Shown in pieces: positions 17,331 to 25,462 of a stretch of 51,138 nucleotides of DNA (position 1 is its first letter; the number at the start of each line of letters is the position of its first letter). The stretch spans positions 1 through 51,138 of the forward strand of contig JAGKTZ010000006.1 of NCBI GenBank assembly GCA_021153165.1, in the 5' to 3' direction. Origin of the DNA: Prevotellaceae bacterium (lineage in GTDB: Bacteria; Bacteroidota; Bacteroidia; Bacteroidales; Bacteroidaceae). The notes beneath the pieces were generated by a model. It saw only the letters and a program-made list of their open reading frames with translations. It did not search any database and was not told the DNA's origin. The position numbers were made by a program, and so were the translations under genes.

Positions 17331-18557
17331 TTAGTTTGCTGAATCAACGTAGCAGTTGATACTACCGCTTTTGTAATAATAATAACCGTCGACGCTAATC
17401 TCTTTGCTCTTAGCACCAGTGGCAACGATGTCGATCACGCCGCCGTCGAATGTGAAGTTGCCTTTCACTTTGATGCCTCTGCACTTGGCTTCCAATTCGG
17501 CGTCGCCTGGCATATAGGTGGTGCCGGTTACGACCATTTTTACCTTGGTCGGTACGCCTGTCTTTTGAGCAATTAGCAAATTGGTGCCGGTGCTGATGCC
17601 TTTCGAACCATTGCCGCTCACCGTAGCTTCAATGGTGCCAGCGGAAATAGTCATGGCGCTGTCGCACTTCAAACCCTTGACGTCTTCAGCAGCTACATCC
17701 AGTGTGAAATGTCCACCCTCGATGAGTGCTTGGCCATTGTATTCGTCGAGCGGGTCTTTGGTAATCGATACGTCAATACCATCGCCGCCTGTGCCCTTAA
17801 TATTATAGGTGCCGCCCTGAGTCTTCAGGTATTGCTCGATGTGCATGCCGTCGCTCACTGCGCCGAGTACGTTGAGGCGACCAAAGCTTGCTTCAAAGTG
17901 TGAGTACTCGTCTGAAGCGTAGGCGTGCTTGGTGTTGCCCGTGATGTTGAGTGTGCCGTTGCCGGATAGTTCTGGGTGACCGTTGACAAAGAAGCAAGCG
18001 TCGTGTGTGCCACCTTTTGCATCGGAGAAGTTGTTGACACTGCCCTCGATCATGTGAATTTTGATACGCTTCCCATTTTGGATGTCAAAGGCCGCACCCT
18101 TGTTGCTCGTCAGGCTGACATTGTCCAATATAACTGTAGACTTGTAGTCGCCTTCCATGGTGAAAGAGCCATTTTGCGACGTGCCCGACAAATAATAGGT
18201 AAGTTCCTCTTGATAAGCAGGGTCGGCTTCCAAATAAACATGCGCTCCATCTGCACTGGATGTAAACTGTTCGCGCAGTGCCAAAGGCATTGTGATATCA
18301 ACCTGAGTCGCACTATAATTTACATATATTGTATGTGCATCGTAGGTACGATATTCGAACGTCACACTATCGATTTCTGCCGCCGAGAAGGCGTTGGTGT
18401 CAAACGTTACCGCCGTGCCGTCCGCACTTGTCGTAATGCGAGATACCTCGCTCACCGGTGCGGTGTAAGTAAATGCACCGCAGTGTATCCGCGCCGTTTG
18501 TGCAAGGGCAGCAGAACTAATGGCGGCGAAAGAAAGTAGGGTAATTATCTTTTTCAT
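17331..18557 (-). CDS. Secreted carbohydrate-binding-domain protein (DUF4353 type)
   Basis: A 408-residue exported protein with a signal peptide (MKKIITLLSFAAISSAALAQ). After about 95 residues there is a run of right-handed beta-helix-like repeats rich in G, N and T: VILDNVSLTSNKGAAFDIQNG, ELSGNGTLNITGNTKHA, DGMHIEQYLKTQGGTYNI, GGDGIDVSITKDPLDEYNG, AEDVKGLKCDSAMTISAG and NGSKGISTGTNLLI. This matches the DUF4353 carbohydrate-binding family, often found beside VTC-domain and DUF4956 genes and CotH kinases in other phyla (recollection, not searched). Its start overlaps the end of the upstream 140-residue gene by four bases (18554-18557), which suggests coupled translation. The ligand is unknown. 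Confidence 0.75.
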   Translation of the reverse strand: MKKIITLLSFAAISSAALAQTARIHCGAFTYTAPVSEVSRITTSADGTAVTFDTNAFSAAEIDSVTFEYRTYDAHTIYVNYSATQVDITMPLALREQFTSSADGAHVYLEADPAYQEELTYYLSGTSQNGSFTMEGDYKSTVILDNVSLTSNKGAAFDIQNGKRIKIHMIEGSVNNFSDAKGGTHDACFFVNGHPELSGNGTLNITGNTKHAYASDEYSHFEASFGRLNVLGAVSDGMHIEQYLKTQGGTYNIKGTGGDGIDVSITKDPLDEYNGQALIEGGHFTLDVAAEDVKGLKCDSAMTISAGTIEATVSGNGSKGISTGTNLLIAQKTGVPTKVKMVVTGTTYMPGDAELEAKCRGIKVKGNFTFDGGVIDIVATGAKSKEISVDGYYYYKSGSINCYVDSAN

Positions 18558-18976
18558 CGAGCGATCGTCTTATATGTACGTCCATTAATTTGTACGAGGT
18601 AAACACCTCTGTTGAGGCTGCTTTGACCTACGCGCTTGCCATCAGGCGTAAATACGTGGATAGTACTTCCTGCAGGTGCGTTGGTTTGCAGGTTGCCGCC
18701 GACAATACTTACTGTGCATCCGCCATCAGACATATTTTCAATAGCAGTAGGTTCTGCAGTGAAAAACATAAAGTCCAGGTTGGCAAAATCAAATGTAGTC
18801 GTTTCGCCCTTACTTGTCGCCACGACTTTGCCATCTGCAAAAGTGAGTTTCAGTTGGTCTAACGAAAAACTCTGTTCTGTGCCTTCAATAGTGCGTACTG
18901 TCAGATAGTCCAGACTTTGCGCTTTTACAGCAAAAGTACATACCAACGCAAATATGAGTAATAAAGAACGTTTCAT
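18554..18976 (-). CDS. Small secreted protein with sorting-type C-terminal tail
   Basis: A 140-residue exported protein: signal peptide MKRSLLLIFALVCTFAVKAQ, then a short body (DYLTVRTIEGTEQSFSLDQLKLTFADGK). The tail, from about residue 85, resembles a type IX secretion type A sorting domain (VSIVGGNLQTNAPAGSTIHVFTPDGKRV ... RGVYLVQINGRTYKTIAR). The N-terminal motif of the form LTVRTxxGxEQSFSLDxLKLTFADG is common in short Bacteroidales surface proteins. It lies inside the polyphosphate-type cluster, 5 bases after the DUF2490 gene and overlapping the DUF4353 gene. Its function is not known. Confidence 0.7.
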   Translation of the reverse strand: MKRSLLLIFALVCTFAVKAQSLDYLTVRTIEGTEQSFSLDQLKLTFADGKVVATSKGETTTFDFANLDFMFFTAEPTAIENMSDGGCTVSIVGGNLQTNAPAGSTIHVFTPDGKRVGQSSLNRGVYLVQINGRTYKTIAR

Positions 18977-18981
18977 CGTGT

Positions 18982-19845
18982 TTAGAATTTGAATTTATAA
19001 CCTAGTTTTATTGCATGAAGTGACTCGTTGGGACCAATTTCTTGGTTTTCGTTTTGATAAAGGTAGGCGCCGCTCAAAATATGCTTCTTGTTGATTTTCC
19101 ATTCCACACCAGCTTGTGCTCTTACCTTATCATATTGCATTGCATTGCTTAATTCGTTGGTCAATTCGCAAGATACAAATGGCGTCAAGGGTACACCTTT
19201 GATATCGTATTCCACTTGCAGGCGAGTGCGGAGGGAGTGTTTTGATTTCGCCTTCTTGGTGTCTGTCTCTTGCTCGTACTTCATGAACTCCATGCCGTTG
19301 AATGGATACAAGTTGCCGCTGTATCCTGGTTGCGAGGGGTTGCGGTATTTGTCGCGCAATGCTTCTGTTTCTACGTAATAGTTGTAGAGATAGCGTTCTC
19401 TCAGAGATATTGAGAAGCGGCCAACGTCAACTTTTCCTTGCACGTCGAAGTAGGCGCGGTGTCTGGGACGCCAATAGTCGTGGTCTACGTTGTAACCTTC
19501 GATGATGGGTTTGCCGTCCTTACCTAGAACGATTTCTCCTTCGTCGTTCTCCTTGTATTTTTCCTCGGCCTCTTGGAAATTTCTATTATATATAAATACG
19601 TAACCAGCGCCAAGCTTCAGCCATTTCAAAGGTTTGTATGAGCCACCAATCGCAGCATTCCAGCGCTGAGGCTGTGTAGCGTTGTTGGCCATACGATTTT
19701 CTACGCTTGCTTCGAGTGAGAATTTCTTGTTGAAACTCTTCTCTACGCCGATTTCAGTCCAAACCCCAAAGTCGCTTTGTGCGATAGCGCTTGTAGCAGA
19801 GCAGAGCGCGAGGGCTGCGGCAAAAAGGATTTTTTTAGAAGCCAT
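18982..19845 (-). CDS. DUF2490-type outer-membrane beta-barrel protein
   Basis: A 287-residue exported protein: signal peptide MASKKILFAAALALCSATSAIAQ, then alternating amphipathic strands typical of a small outer-membrane beta-barrel (VWTEIGVEKSFNKKFSLEASVENRM, LKLGAGYVFIYNRN, FSISLRERYLYNYYVE, SLRTRLQVEYDI). It ends in an aromatic strand, LGYKFKF, with a terminal Phe. The pattern fits DUF2490. Its start overlaps the end of the DUF4956 gene by 11 bases. It would be the outer-membrane partner of the cluster; pore or anchor function is inference. Confidence 0.72.
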   Translation of the reverse strand: MASKKILFAAALALCSATSAIAQSDFGVWTEIGVEKSFNKKFSLEASVENRMANNATQPQRWNAAIGGSYKPLKWLKLGAGYVFIYNRNFQEAEEKYKENDEGEIVLGKDGKPIIEGYNVDHDYWRPRHRAYFDVQGKVDVGRFSISLRERYLYNYYVETEALRDKYRNPSQPGYSGNLYPFNGMEFMKYEQETDTKKAKSKHSLRTRLQVEYDIKGVPLTPFVSCELTNELSNAMQYDKVRAQAGVEWKINKKHILSGAYLYQNENQEIGPNESLHAIKLGYKFKF

Positions 19846-20515
19846 TTTCTTGATTGATTTTAATGAGACGGTCTACGGATTTGATTTCCTTATTTGGATC
19901 TTCGTAGAAGACGCGCAGCATCGTCATGTCGGTCAGGAAATCCACGGCACCGACTTCTACGCGGGTCACTTTGACACCGAGGCGCGCCTCCAGATCTTGT
20001 TTCAATTCTTCGTGCTTTTCAGGCTTAATAAGTTCGATGTTGTCGTATTTCACGAACTTGCAACCTTCCTTGTGGTTAGACAGCAGGCGTTCGGCGCCCC
20101 ATACTGTCAAAATCATCACTCCATTGATGACCAATCTGCCCAGGAAGTTTATATCGCCCGACTTAGCATTGAGCACCGATAGTGCGACAAGGAAGAATAG
20201 GTAGGTCATCTCGCGAATGGGTACGCTCTCTGTGCGATAGCGGATGATACCAAAGATAGCAAAGAGTCCCAGCGCGGCGCCAATACCCATATCCGAGGAG
20301 TTGCCGAGCAAGAGGTAGATCAGCATGAAGATACTGATGGACAGCATCAGGAAGGTGAAATAATAATCTCTGCGACGTCCCTTGGGATAATAGAGAAAGT
20401 GTATGATGATGAACACTACTATCGTGTTGAGCAAGAAACTTGAGAGAAGTTCGAACAAGGGTACTGTGAAACAGAAGTTACTTGCGCTGAAAAAATTGCT
20501 TAAGAGATCGTTCAT
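19835..20515 (-). CDS. DUF4956 integral membrane protein
   Basis: A 226-residue protein with about four transmembrane segments in the first 150 residues. It has the diagnostic DUF4956 loop GAALGLFAIFGIIRYRTESVPIREMTYLF around residues 78-106, and a soluble C-terminal domain (ELKQDLEARLGVKVTRVEVG). DUF4956 genes are recurrent neighbours of VTC-domain polyphosphate polymerase genes; here it directly follows one by 27 bases. A role as membrane partner or channel for the polymer is plausible but not demonstrated. Confidence 0.82.
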   Translation of the reverse strand: MNDLLSNFFSASNFCFTVPLFELLSSFLLNTIVVFIIIHFLYYPKGRRRDYYFTFLMLSISIFMLIYLLLGNSSDMGIGAALGLFAIFGIIRYRTESVPIREMTYLFFLVALSVLNAKSGDINFLGRLVINGVMILTVWGAERLLSNHKEGCKFVKYDNIELIKPEKHEELKQDLEARLGVKVTRVEVGAVDFLTDMTMLRVFYEDPNKEIKSVDRLIKINQENGF

Positions 20516-20542
20516 TTTTATTAATATTAGATGTGTAAGGTT

Positions 20543-21349
20543 TTATTGTTGCTGATTTTCTTGGAATGCAGATGGCAGAGGTTTTTCAATAAGTTTCATG
20601 ACCTTAGCCAATCTTTTTTTGAATCGGTTTTGCTTGATTTCAGAGTTAGTCACCACAGTCCCGATGCAGTACTTGCTGAAACCCGAGGGTTTGACACGCA
20701 ATTGTCGCAACAGGGGTAGGATGGGCGAGGGTATGCGTCCGTCGCGTTTCAACTCGATGATTACCACGTGGTCGTTCTCTGCGCTGCGCCCTGTCTCTCT
20801 GTTGTGAAAGTGGATGTCGAAATCGATGGTCAGGCGTTCGGTCTTGTTGTAGTTGACCAAGGTGATGCGCTTGAACTCGTTGCCCAGTGTGGGCTGGATT
20901 TGGTCGAAAGAAAACTCGGTCAGTTCCTGCAGAAATTCCTCGCCGTAGTGATCGTTGATTACGGCTTCGAGTGAAGGCACGGTGATACGTTTTTTCTTCG
21001 TCTTGCCGTGATTGTCCTTTTTCTTGATTTCCAGGAAGGATTGATCAGAACCCACGTAGGTGCGCACTCTGACTTTGGTGCGAGGCAAGTGTCCGCACAG
21101 GTGCGTATGAAACATCTTGTGATCGCCCAGGTCGTCCCAATATTGCGTGCGGTAGGAACTGATGCGGCTGCCGTCTATACATTGTGAATAGTACAAGCCT
21201 TTCGCCAATTTGAGCAGTTCTATGAGCGTTTCAGTATTAGTCACAAATTTCGTATCCATTCGGTTCATCAATCGAATAGATTTCATTTCGTCCAGTGTGA
21301 TGGGCGGAAGTTGTTCGGCCAAGTATGTGATGCGCTCAATTTGACTCAT
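20543..21349 (-). CDS. VTC-domain polyphosphate polymerase-like protein
   Basis: A 268-residue soluble tunnel-fold protein of the VTC/CYTH superfamily. The basic and acidic residues expected to line the tunnel are present: Arg30 and Lys34 (RMDTKF), Arg94, Arg96 and Tyr98 (RVRTY), Glu107, Lys109 and Lys111 (FLEIKKK), KKKRI at 118-122, a DFD strand (LTIDFDIHF), an ELK strand (VVIIELKRDG) and the SKY signature (FSKYCIG). Yeast Vtc4 uses this domain to make polyphosphate from ATP, and bacterial homologues are annotated polyphosphate polymerase domain proteins. No membrane segment is seen, so coupling to the membrane probably goes through the adjacent DUF4956 protein. It is the first gene of a six-gene minus-strand run. 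Confidence 0.85.
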   Translation of the reverse strand: MSQIERITYLAEQLPPITLDEMKSIRLMNRMDTKFVTNTETLIELLKLAKGLYYSQCIDGSRISSYRTQYWDDLGDHKMFHTHLCGHLPRTKVRVRTYVGSDQSFLEIKKKDNHGKTKKKRITVPSLEAVINDHYGEEFLQELTEFSFDQIQPTLGNEFKRITLVNYNKTERLTIDFDIHFHNRETGRSAENDHVVIIELKRDGRIPSPILPLLRQLRVKPSGFSKYCIGTVVTNSEIKQNRFKKRLAKVMKLIEKPLPSAFQENQQQ

Positions 21350-21354
21350 TAGCG

Positions 21355-21362
21355 CAAAGATA
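21355..21362 (-). promoter_or_regulatory. -7 box abutting the VTC-domain gene start
   Basis: Read on minus this is TATCTTTG, a perfect -7 element ending six bases before the ATG at 21349. If used, the transcript would be leaderless or nearly so. No TTTG lies 19-21 bases upstream, so confidence is limited. Confidence 0.4.
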
Positions 21363-21589
21363 TGGAAAAAAGATTTATCACGCCTTCTTTTTTGTGTAGT
21401 TTTTTTCTTCTTGCGCTATTTTTATAGACAAACGCCCTTTTGCCGAAGTTTGATGTATTTCTTGTTTGCTTAAAAAATGGCAAAAATAGAGGGTGCACGA
21501 TGCCTCTTTTTGTTAAGAAAGTTTGTGAAGATTTAACTTTCGTTTGCGTCTTTGCTTTGGCTTTTTGAAAAATAAACGGGCCTTTTCAA

Positions 21590-21690
21590 AATTTCCTTTG
21601 AGGTTGTTGAAAAAAGGTCTAAGCAAATTTCAACTTTCCCTAACCTTTTTTCAACAAATTCTTGACTTTTTTCTGCGAAAATACTGTCTT
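21590..21690. repeat. Dispersed intergenic repeat, copy C
   Basis: TTGTTGAAAAAAGGT (21604-21618) and ACCTTTTTTCAACAA (21643-21657) form a perfect 15-base inverted repeat with a 24-base spacer. The first 19 bases, TTGTTGAAAAAAGGTCTAA, are identical to copy D at 38247-38265. Confidence 0.65.
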
Positions 21691-21710
21691 TTCTTCCTGA
21701 AAATGGGCAT

Positions 21711-21746
21711 AAAAAAAGAGGGAATAGCGATGCGCTCGCTTCCCTC
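21711..21746 (-). terminator. Intrinsic terminator directly downstream of a minus-strand promoter
   Basis: On the minus strand the stem at 21746-21718 (GAGGGAA with TTCCCTC, plus GCGA with TCGC, a two-base bulge and a loop of about five) is followed by seven T (A-run 21711-21717). It starts about seven bases after the predicted start site of the promoter at 21760-21791. Confidence 0.75.
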
Positions 21747-21759
21747 TGTGTTTGTAATA

Positions 21760-21791
21760 CAAAGATAATACTTTTTTCTCAGAAATCCAAA
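21760..21791 (-). promoter_or_regulatory. Complete minus-strand promoter in the VTC-metF gap
   Basis: On the minus strand TTTG (21791-21788), 20 bases, TATCTTTG (21767-21760): a full Bacteroidetes consensus. The predicted start is near 21753. The next feature in the direction of transcription is the terminator at 21711-21746, then about 360 bases to the VTC-domain gene. Confidence 0.7.
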
Positions 21792-21880
21792 TTCGGATTA
21801 ACGTATTTTAAGAATCTGTCTGGCGAGATTTGCCCTGTGGTTGCAAATGAGTGATAGGTTGGAAAGAAACTGCCTTTTCT

Positions 21881-21912
21881 TTTGGTCTATCCCGCCCTTT
21901 TTTATAATTTTG
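21881..21912 (+). promoter_or_regulatory. Promoter of metF
   Basis: TTTG (21881-21884), 20 bases, TAATTTTG (21905-21912). Transcription would start near 21919, about 38 bases before the metF ATG at 21957. Confidence 0.75.
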
Positions 21913-21956
21913 CAGAATGGGTGAAAAAGCCCGTTAGTGGAAAAGTAACGAATTGT

Positions 21957-22910
21957 ATGAAAATAGTTGATTATATAAAGTCGAGTCAGAGCACGGCGTT
22001 CTCGTTTGAAGTTTTGCCGCCGCTCAAGGGCACTGGTATTGCTGGGTTGAAGAAGACGATCGACCGTTTGCGCGAATTCTCGCCTGCCTATATCAACATC
22101 ACCACACATCGTTCGGAGTACGTCTATCGCGATTTGGGCGATGGCTTGATGCAGCGCTCGCGTCTGCGTCGTCGTCCTGGCACGGTGGCGGTGGCTGCCG
22201 CGATTCAAAACGAATATCACATCCCCGTCGTACCCCATATCCTCTGCTCGGGATTCACGCGCGAAGAAACCGAATATGTGCTTCTCGATTTACAGTTTCT
22301 GGGCATCGAAAACTTGCTGGTGCTACGTGGAGATAAGGCAAAGGAAGACGCACACTTCCAACCCACACCAGATGGTTACGCTCATACCACCGAACTGCAG
22401 GAACAAATCAATGCCTTCAACGCCGGCTATTTCGTAGATGGTACGCCCATCAAAGTGCCAGGCACACCGTTTAGTTATGGTGTGGCCTGCTATCCTGAAA
22501 AGCACGAAGAAGCACTCAATTTGGATACAGATTTCGGGTGGTTCAAACGCAAGGTTGAACTGGGTGCCGAGTATGGCGTGACGCAGCTCTTCTACGACAA
22601 CGAAGCCTATTTCCGCTACGTAGAGCGCGCACGAAACGAGGGCATAGAAGTGCCTATTATCCCAGGCATCAAACCCTTGACCAAGCTTTCCCAACTCTCC
22701 GTAGTACCCAAGACCTTTCACTGCGATTTTCCCGAAACCTTGGCGCGCGAAGCCTTGAAGTGCAAGACAGACGACGAAGTGAAAGCACTCGGCATCGAGT
22801 GGGGCGTGGCACAGTGCAAGGAGTTGATGGCACGAGGTGTACCCAGTATACACTTCTATACCGTATCGGCGGTGGATAGCATTGCAGAAATTGCCCGCCG
22901 CATATATTAG
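21957..22910 (+). CDS. metF: 5,10-methylenetetrahydrofolate reductase
   Basis: A 317-residue FAD-dependent TIM-barrel enzyme that reduces methylene-THF to methyl-THF for methionine synthesis. Signatures: TAFSFEVLPPLKGTG near residue 13 (with the catalytic Glu of the family), YINITTHRSEY, VPHILCSGFTREETEYVLLDLQFLGIENLLVLRGD and GVACYPEKHEEA, then VTQLFYDNEAYFRYVERAR. The frame is open to 21882, but the promoter at 21881-21912 puts the transcription start inside that extension, so ATG 21957 (MKIVDYIKS) is the start. Length then matches the bacterial family. Confidence 0.92.
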   Translation: MKIVDYIKSSQSTAFSFEVLPPLKGTGIAGLKKTIDRLREFSPAYINITTHRSEYVYRDLGDGLMQRSRLRRRPGTVAVAAAIQNEYHIPVVPHILCSGFTREETEYVLLDLQFLGIENLLVLRGDKAKEDAHFQPTPDGYAHTTELQEQINAFNAGYFVDGTPIKVPGTPFSYGVACYPEKHEEALNLDTDFGWFKRKVELGAEYGVTQLFYDNEAYFRYVERARNEGIEVPIIPGIKPLTKLSQLSVVPKTFHCDFPETLAREALKCKTDDEVKALGIEWGVAQCKELMARGVPSIHFYTVSAVDSIAEIARRIY

Positions 22911-22952
22911 TAGGAAGGCTCTTTATAATAATCAAATTAGCATAAAAGATAT

Positions 22953-24074
22953 ATGACGAGCATCGTCGGACAAAAAGAAATACAAGCCAGGTTGGCGCGC
23001 CAATTGCACGAGAATGCTGTGCCTCACGCTCTGCTCTTCTGCGGACCCGAGGGTAGCGGTAAATTGGCCGTAGCCCTGCGCTTCGCCCAAGCTCTCTTGT
23101 GTAAAAATCCCAACGAAGGGCAGCCCTGTGGTCAATGTCAGGGATGCAAGATGGCGGGTGATTTCGTACACCCCGACTTGCACTTTGTATTTCCCGTGAT
23201 CAAGCCCAAGGGACAAAGCGGCGAAGCCGTCAGTGATATGTATCTGAAAGACTGGCGCGAGATGCTGCGCACATCAGCCTACGTAGATTATCAGGAATGG
23301 CTGGAACGGATGCTTGTGCAAAACCAACAAGCGCAAATCGGCGTGGCAGAAAGCGATCAGATATTGCGAAAACTTTCACTTACTTCCCAGCAAGGCGGAT
23401 ACAAGGTGATGATCATCTGGCTGCCCGAACTGATGAATGTGCAAGCTGCCAACAAATTGCTAAAGATACTGGAGGAACCGCCAAAGCAAACGGTCTTCAT
23501 TTTGGTAAGTAACAATTCCGATAAACTACTCACCACGATATTGAGCCGAACACAAAGGGTGGCATTCAAACCCCTCTCGAAAGAAGATGTGGCCAATGCC
23601 CTGATACAACAATGCGGTTTGCAGGAAGCAGATGCCCGCAGAATCGCGCACCAAAGTGCTGGCAACTTTACACGCGCCCTGAAGCAAATCAGAGTAGATG
23701 CAGACAATGGTGATTTCTTTGAGCGCTTCGTGCAGTTGATGCGTATGTGTTATCAGCGCGACATCAAGGGAATAAAAAACTGGTCGGAGGAAATAGCCGA
23801 TTGGGGTAGGGAGCGACAAAAGGATTTCTTGGATTATGTACTCTATCTCGTGCGAGAAAATTTTATGTACAACTTCCAGATTCCCGAACTCAACTTTATG
23901 AGTCAAAAGGAAAGCGATTTCTCAGTACGTTTCGCCCGATTCATCAACGAGCGCAATGTGGTGGAGATTATGGAAGCCGTGGAGGAAGCACGACGCGACG
24001 TGGGGCAAAATGTAAATCCCAAGATGATCTTCTTCGACTTCGGACTACGCATGATAGTACTCATCATCAGATGA
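22953..24074 (+). CDS. holB: DNA polymerase III subunit delta prime
   Basis: A 373-residue clamp-loader AAA+ subunit. It has a P-loop GPEGSGK at 31-37, a zinc module with Cys50, Cys59, Cys62 and Cys65 (QPCGQCQGC), the conserved NKLLKILEEPPKQTVFILVSNN sensor region and the LSRTQ motif where many have SRCQ. It begins 42 bases after metF and is followed by ricT and gldH on the same strand, a gene order common in Bacteroides. The C-terminal third is the helical collar domain. Assignment as delta prime rather than gamma/tau follows from the length and the degenerate SRC motif. Confidence 0.9.
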   Translation: MTSIVGQKEIQARLARQLHENAVPHALLFCGPEGSGKLAVALRFAQALLCKNPNEGQPCGQCQGCKMAGDFVHPDLHFVFPVIKPKGQSGEAVSDMYLKDWREMLRTSAYVDYQEWLERMLVQNQQAQIGVAESDQILRKLSLTSQQGGYKVMIIWLPELMNVQAANKLLKILEEPPKQTVFILVSNNSDKLLTTILSRTQRVAFKPLSKEDVANALIQQCGLQEADARRIAHQSAGNFTRALKQIRVDADNGDFFERFVQLMRMCYQRDIKGIKNWSEEIADWGRERQKDFLDYVLYLVRENFMYNFQIPELNFMSQKESDFSVRFARFINERNVVEIMEAVEEARRDVGQNVNPKMIFFDFGLRMIVLIIR

Positions 24075-24175
24075 TAGATAAACATACATTTTAATATATG
24101 ATAAGGGACGTTTCTTGAGTGCTTGGCTCCGTCTTTGCACAGGTCTAACGTTCTCTACACAGATAAACATCCACA

Positions 24176-25462
24176 ATGGAAAAAGACTTTCAAATAGCAC
24201 CTCAGCTGAGAGGTTTTTGCGCAAAGGGTTGTGGTCGACAAGATAAACAACTCAATACTTACGACTATCTGGCAGATGTGCCGGGCAATACGGATTGGAC
24301 GGACCTGGTGGAGGTACAATTCAAAAATACGCGTAAGGGATATTTTCACAACGATAATAAGTTGCCCCTGGAAAAGGGTGATATTGTGGCCGTAGAGGCA
24401 TCGCCTGGCCACGATATCGGCGTGGTGACGCTGACAGGTCAGTTGGTGCCCCTTCAAATGAAGAAGGCGCATCTGAAACCCGGCACCGAAATCAAGCGTA
24501 TTTATAGAAAAGCGAAACCTGCCGACTTGGAAAAGTGGGAAGAGGCTAAGTCGCGTGAACAAGAAACGATGATTCGTTCACGACAAATTGCCAAGGACTT
24601 GGAACTCGATATGAAAATCGGTGACGTCGAGTATCAAGGTGATGGCAATAAGGCTATCTTCTACTATATCGCCGATGCACGTGTAGACTTCCGTAAGTTG
24701 ATCAAAGTCCTGGCCGAGGAATTTCACGTACGTATCGAAATGAAACAAATCGGTGCGCGCCAGGAGGCTGGACGTATCGGTGGTATTGGACCATGTGGTC
24801 GCGAACTTTGTTGTGCAACTTTTGTGAAGAATTTTAACTCTGTCTCTACAGCTGCAGCACGTTTCCAAGATATTTCGCCAAATCCTCAAAAGTTGGCTGG
24901 ACAGTGTGCAAAATTGAAATGCTGCTTGAATTACGAAGTGGATACTTATGTAGAATCATTCCGCAAGTTGCCTTCTCGCGATATTCAGTTGGAAACGGCA
25001 GACGCTACCTACTATTTCTTCAAGGCGGATATATTGTCTGAGATGATTACTTATAGCACGGATAAGCGTATGGCGGTAAATCTCGAAACCATCTCGGCTG
25101 CTCGTGCACATCAAGTCATCGAGATGAACAAACGAGGAGAGAAACCGCTTGACCTAAATGATGAATCTATACAAGAACCCGAAAAGCCTATAGACTTAGT
25201 AGAACAGGAAGACCTTACCCGCTTTGACAAGCAAAAGAAAAAGAAGAAAAACAATCGAGGTAAAGGCGGTCGCGGAGAAAACAACCAACCCAAAGAAGTA
25301 GACGGCGCAACTGTGAATGCAGAAAAGGCGAATACATCACAGGGTGGCGAAAGAAATAATCAAGGTCGTAGGGACAACAACAGACGTCGCGGCGACTTCA
25401 GACGTAATGGCAGAAGACATGATGGCGGTGCTGCCAATTCGGGACAAAAACAAGGAGAATAA
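24176..25462 (+). CDS. ricT: RicT/YaaT-like PSP1-domain protein
   Basis: A 428-residue cytoplasmic protein. The PSP1 C-terminal-type core spans about residues 60-300, with the strongly conserved GARQEAGRIGGIGPCGRELCC and LAGQCAKLKCCLNYE, whose paired cysteines probably bind an Fe-S cluster with partner proteins in Bacillus (RicA/F/T complex, RNA maturation). The last 110 residues are low-complexity and basic, rich in K, R, N and G (KKKKKNNRGKGGRG ... NNRRRGDFRRNGRRHD), suggestive of RNA binding. The stop codon TAA directly abuts the ATG of gldH, so the two are translationally coupled. The RNA-maturation role in Bacteroidetes is inferred. Confidence 0.83.
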   Translation: MEKDFQIAPQLRGFCAKGCGRQDKQLNTYDYLADVPGNTDWTDLVEVQFKNTRKGYFHNDNKLPLEKGDIVAVEASPGHDIGVVTLTGQLVPLQMKKAHLKPGTEIKRIYRKAKPADLEKWEEAKSREQETMIRSRQIAKDLELDMKIGDVEYQGDGNKAIFYYIADARVDFRKLIKVLAEEFHVRIEMKQIGARQEAGRIGGIGPCGRELCCATFVKNFNSVSTAAARFQDISPNPQKLAGQCAKLKCCLNYEVDTYVESFRKLPSRDIQLETADATYYFFKADILSEMITYSTDKRMAVNLETISAARAHQVIEMNKRGEKPLDLNDESIQEPEKPIDLVEQEDLTRFDKQKKKKKNNRGKGGRGENNQPKEVDGATVNAEKANTSQGGERNNQGRRDNNRRRGDFRRNGRRHDGGAANSGQKQGE

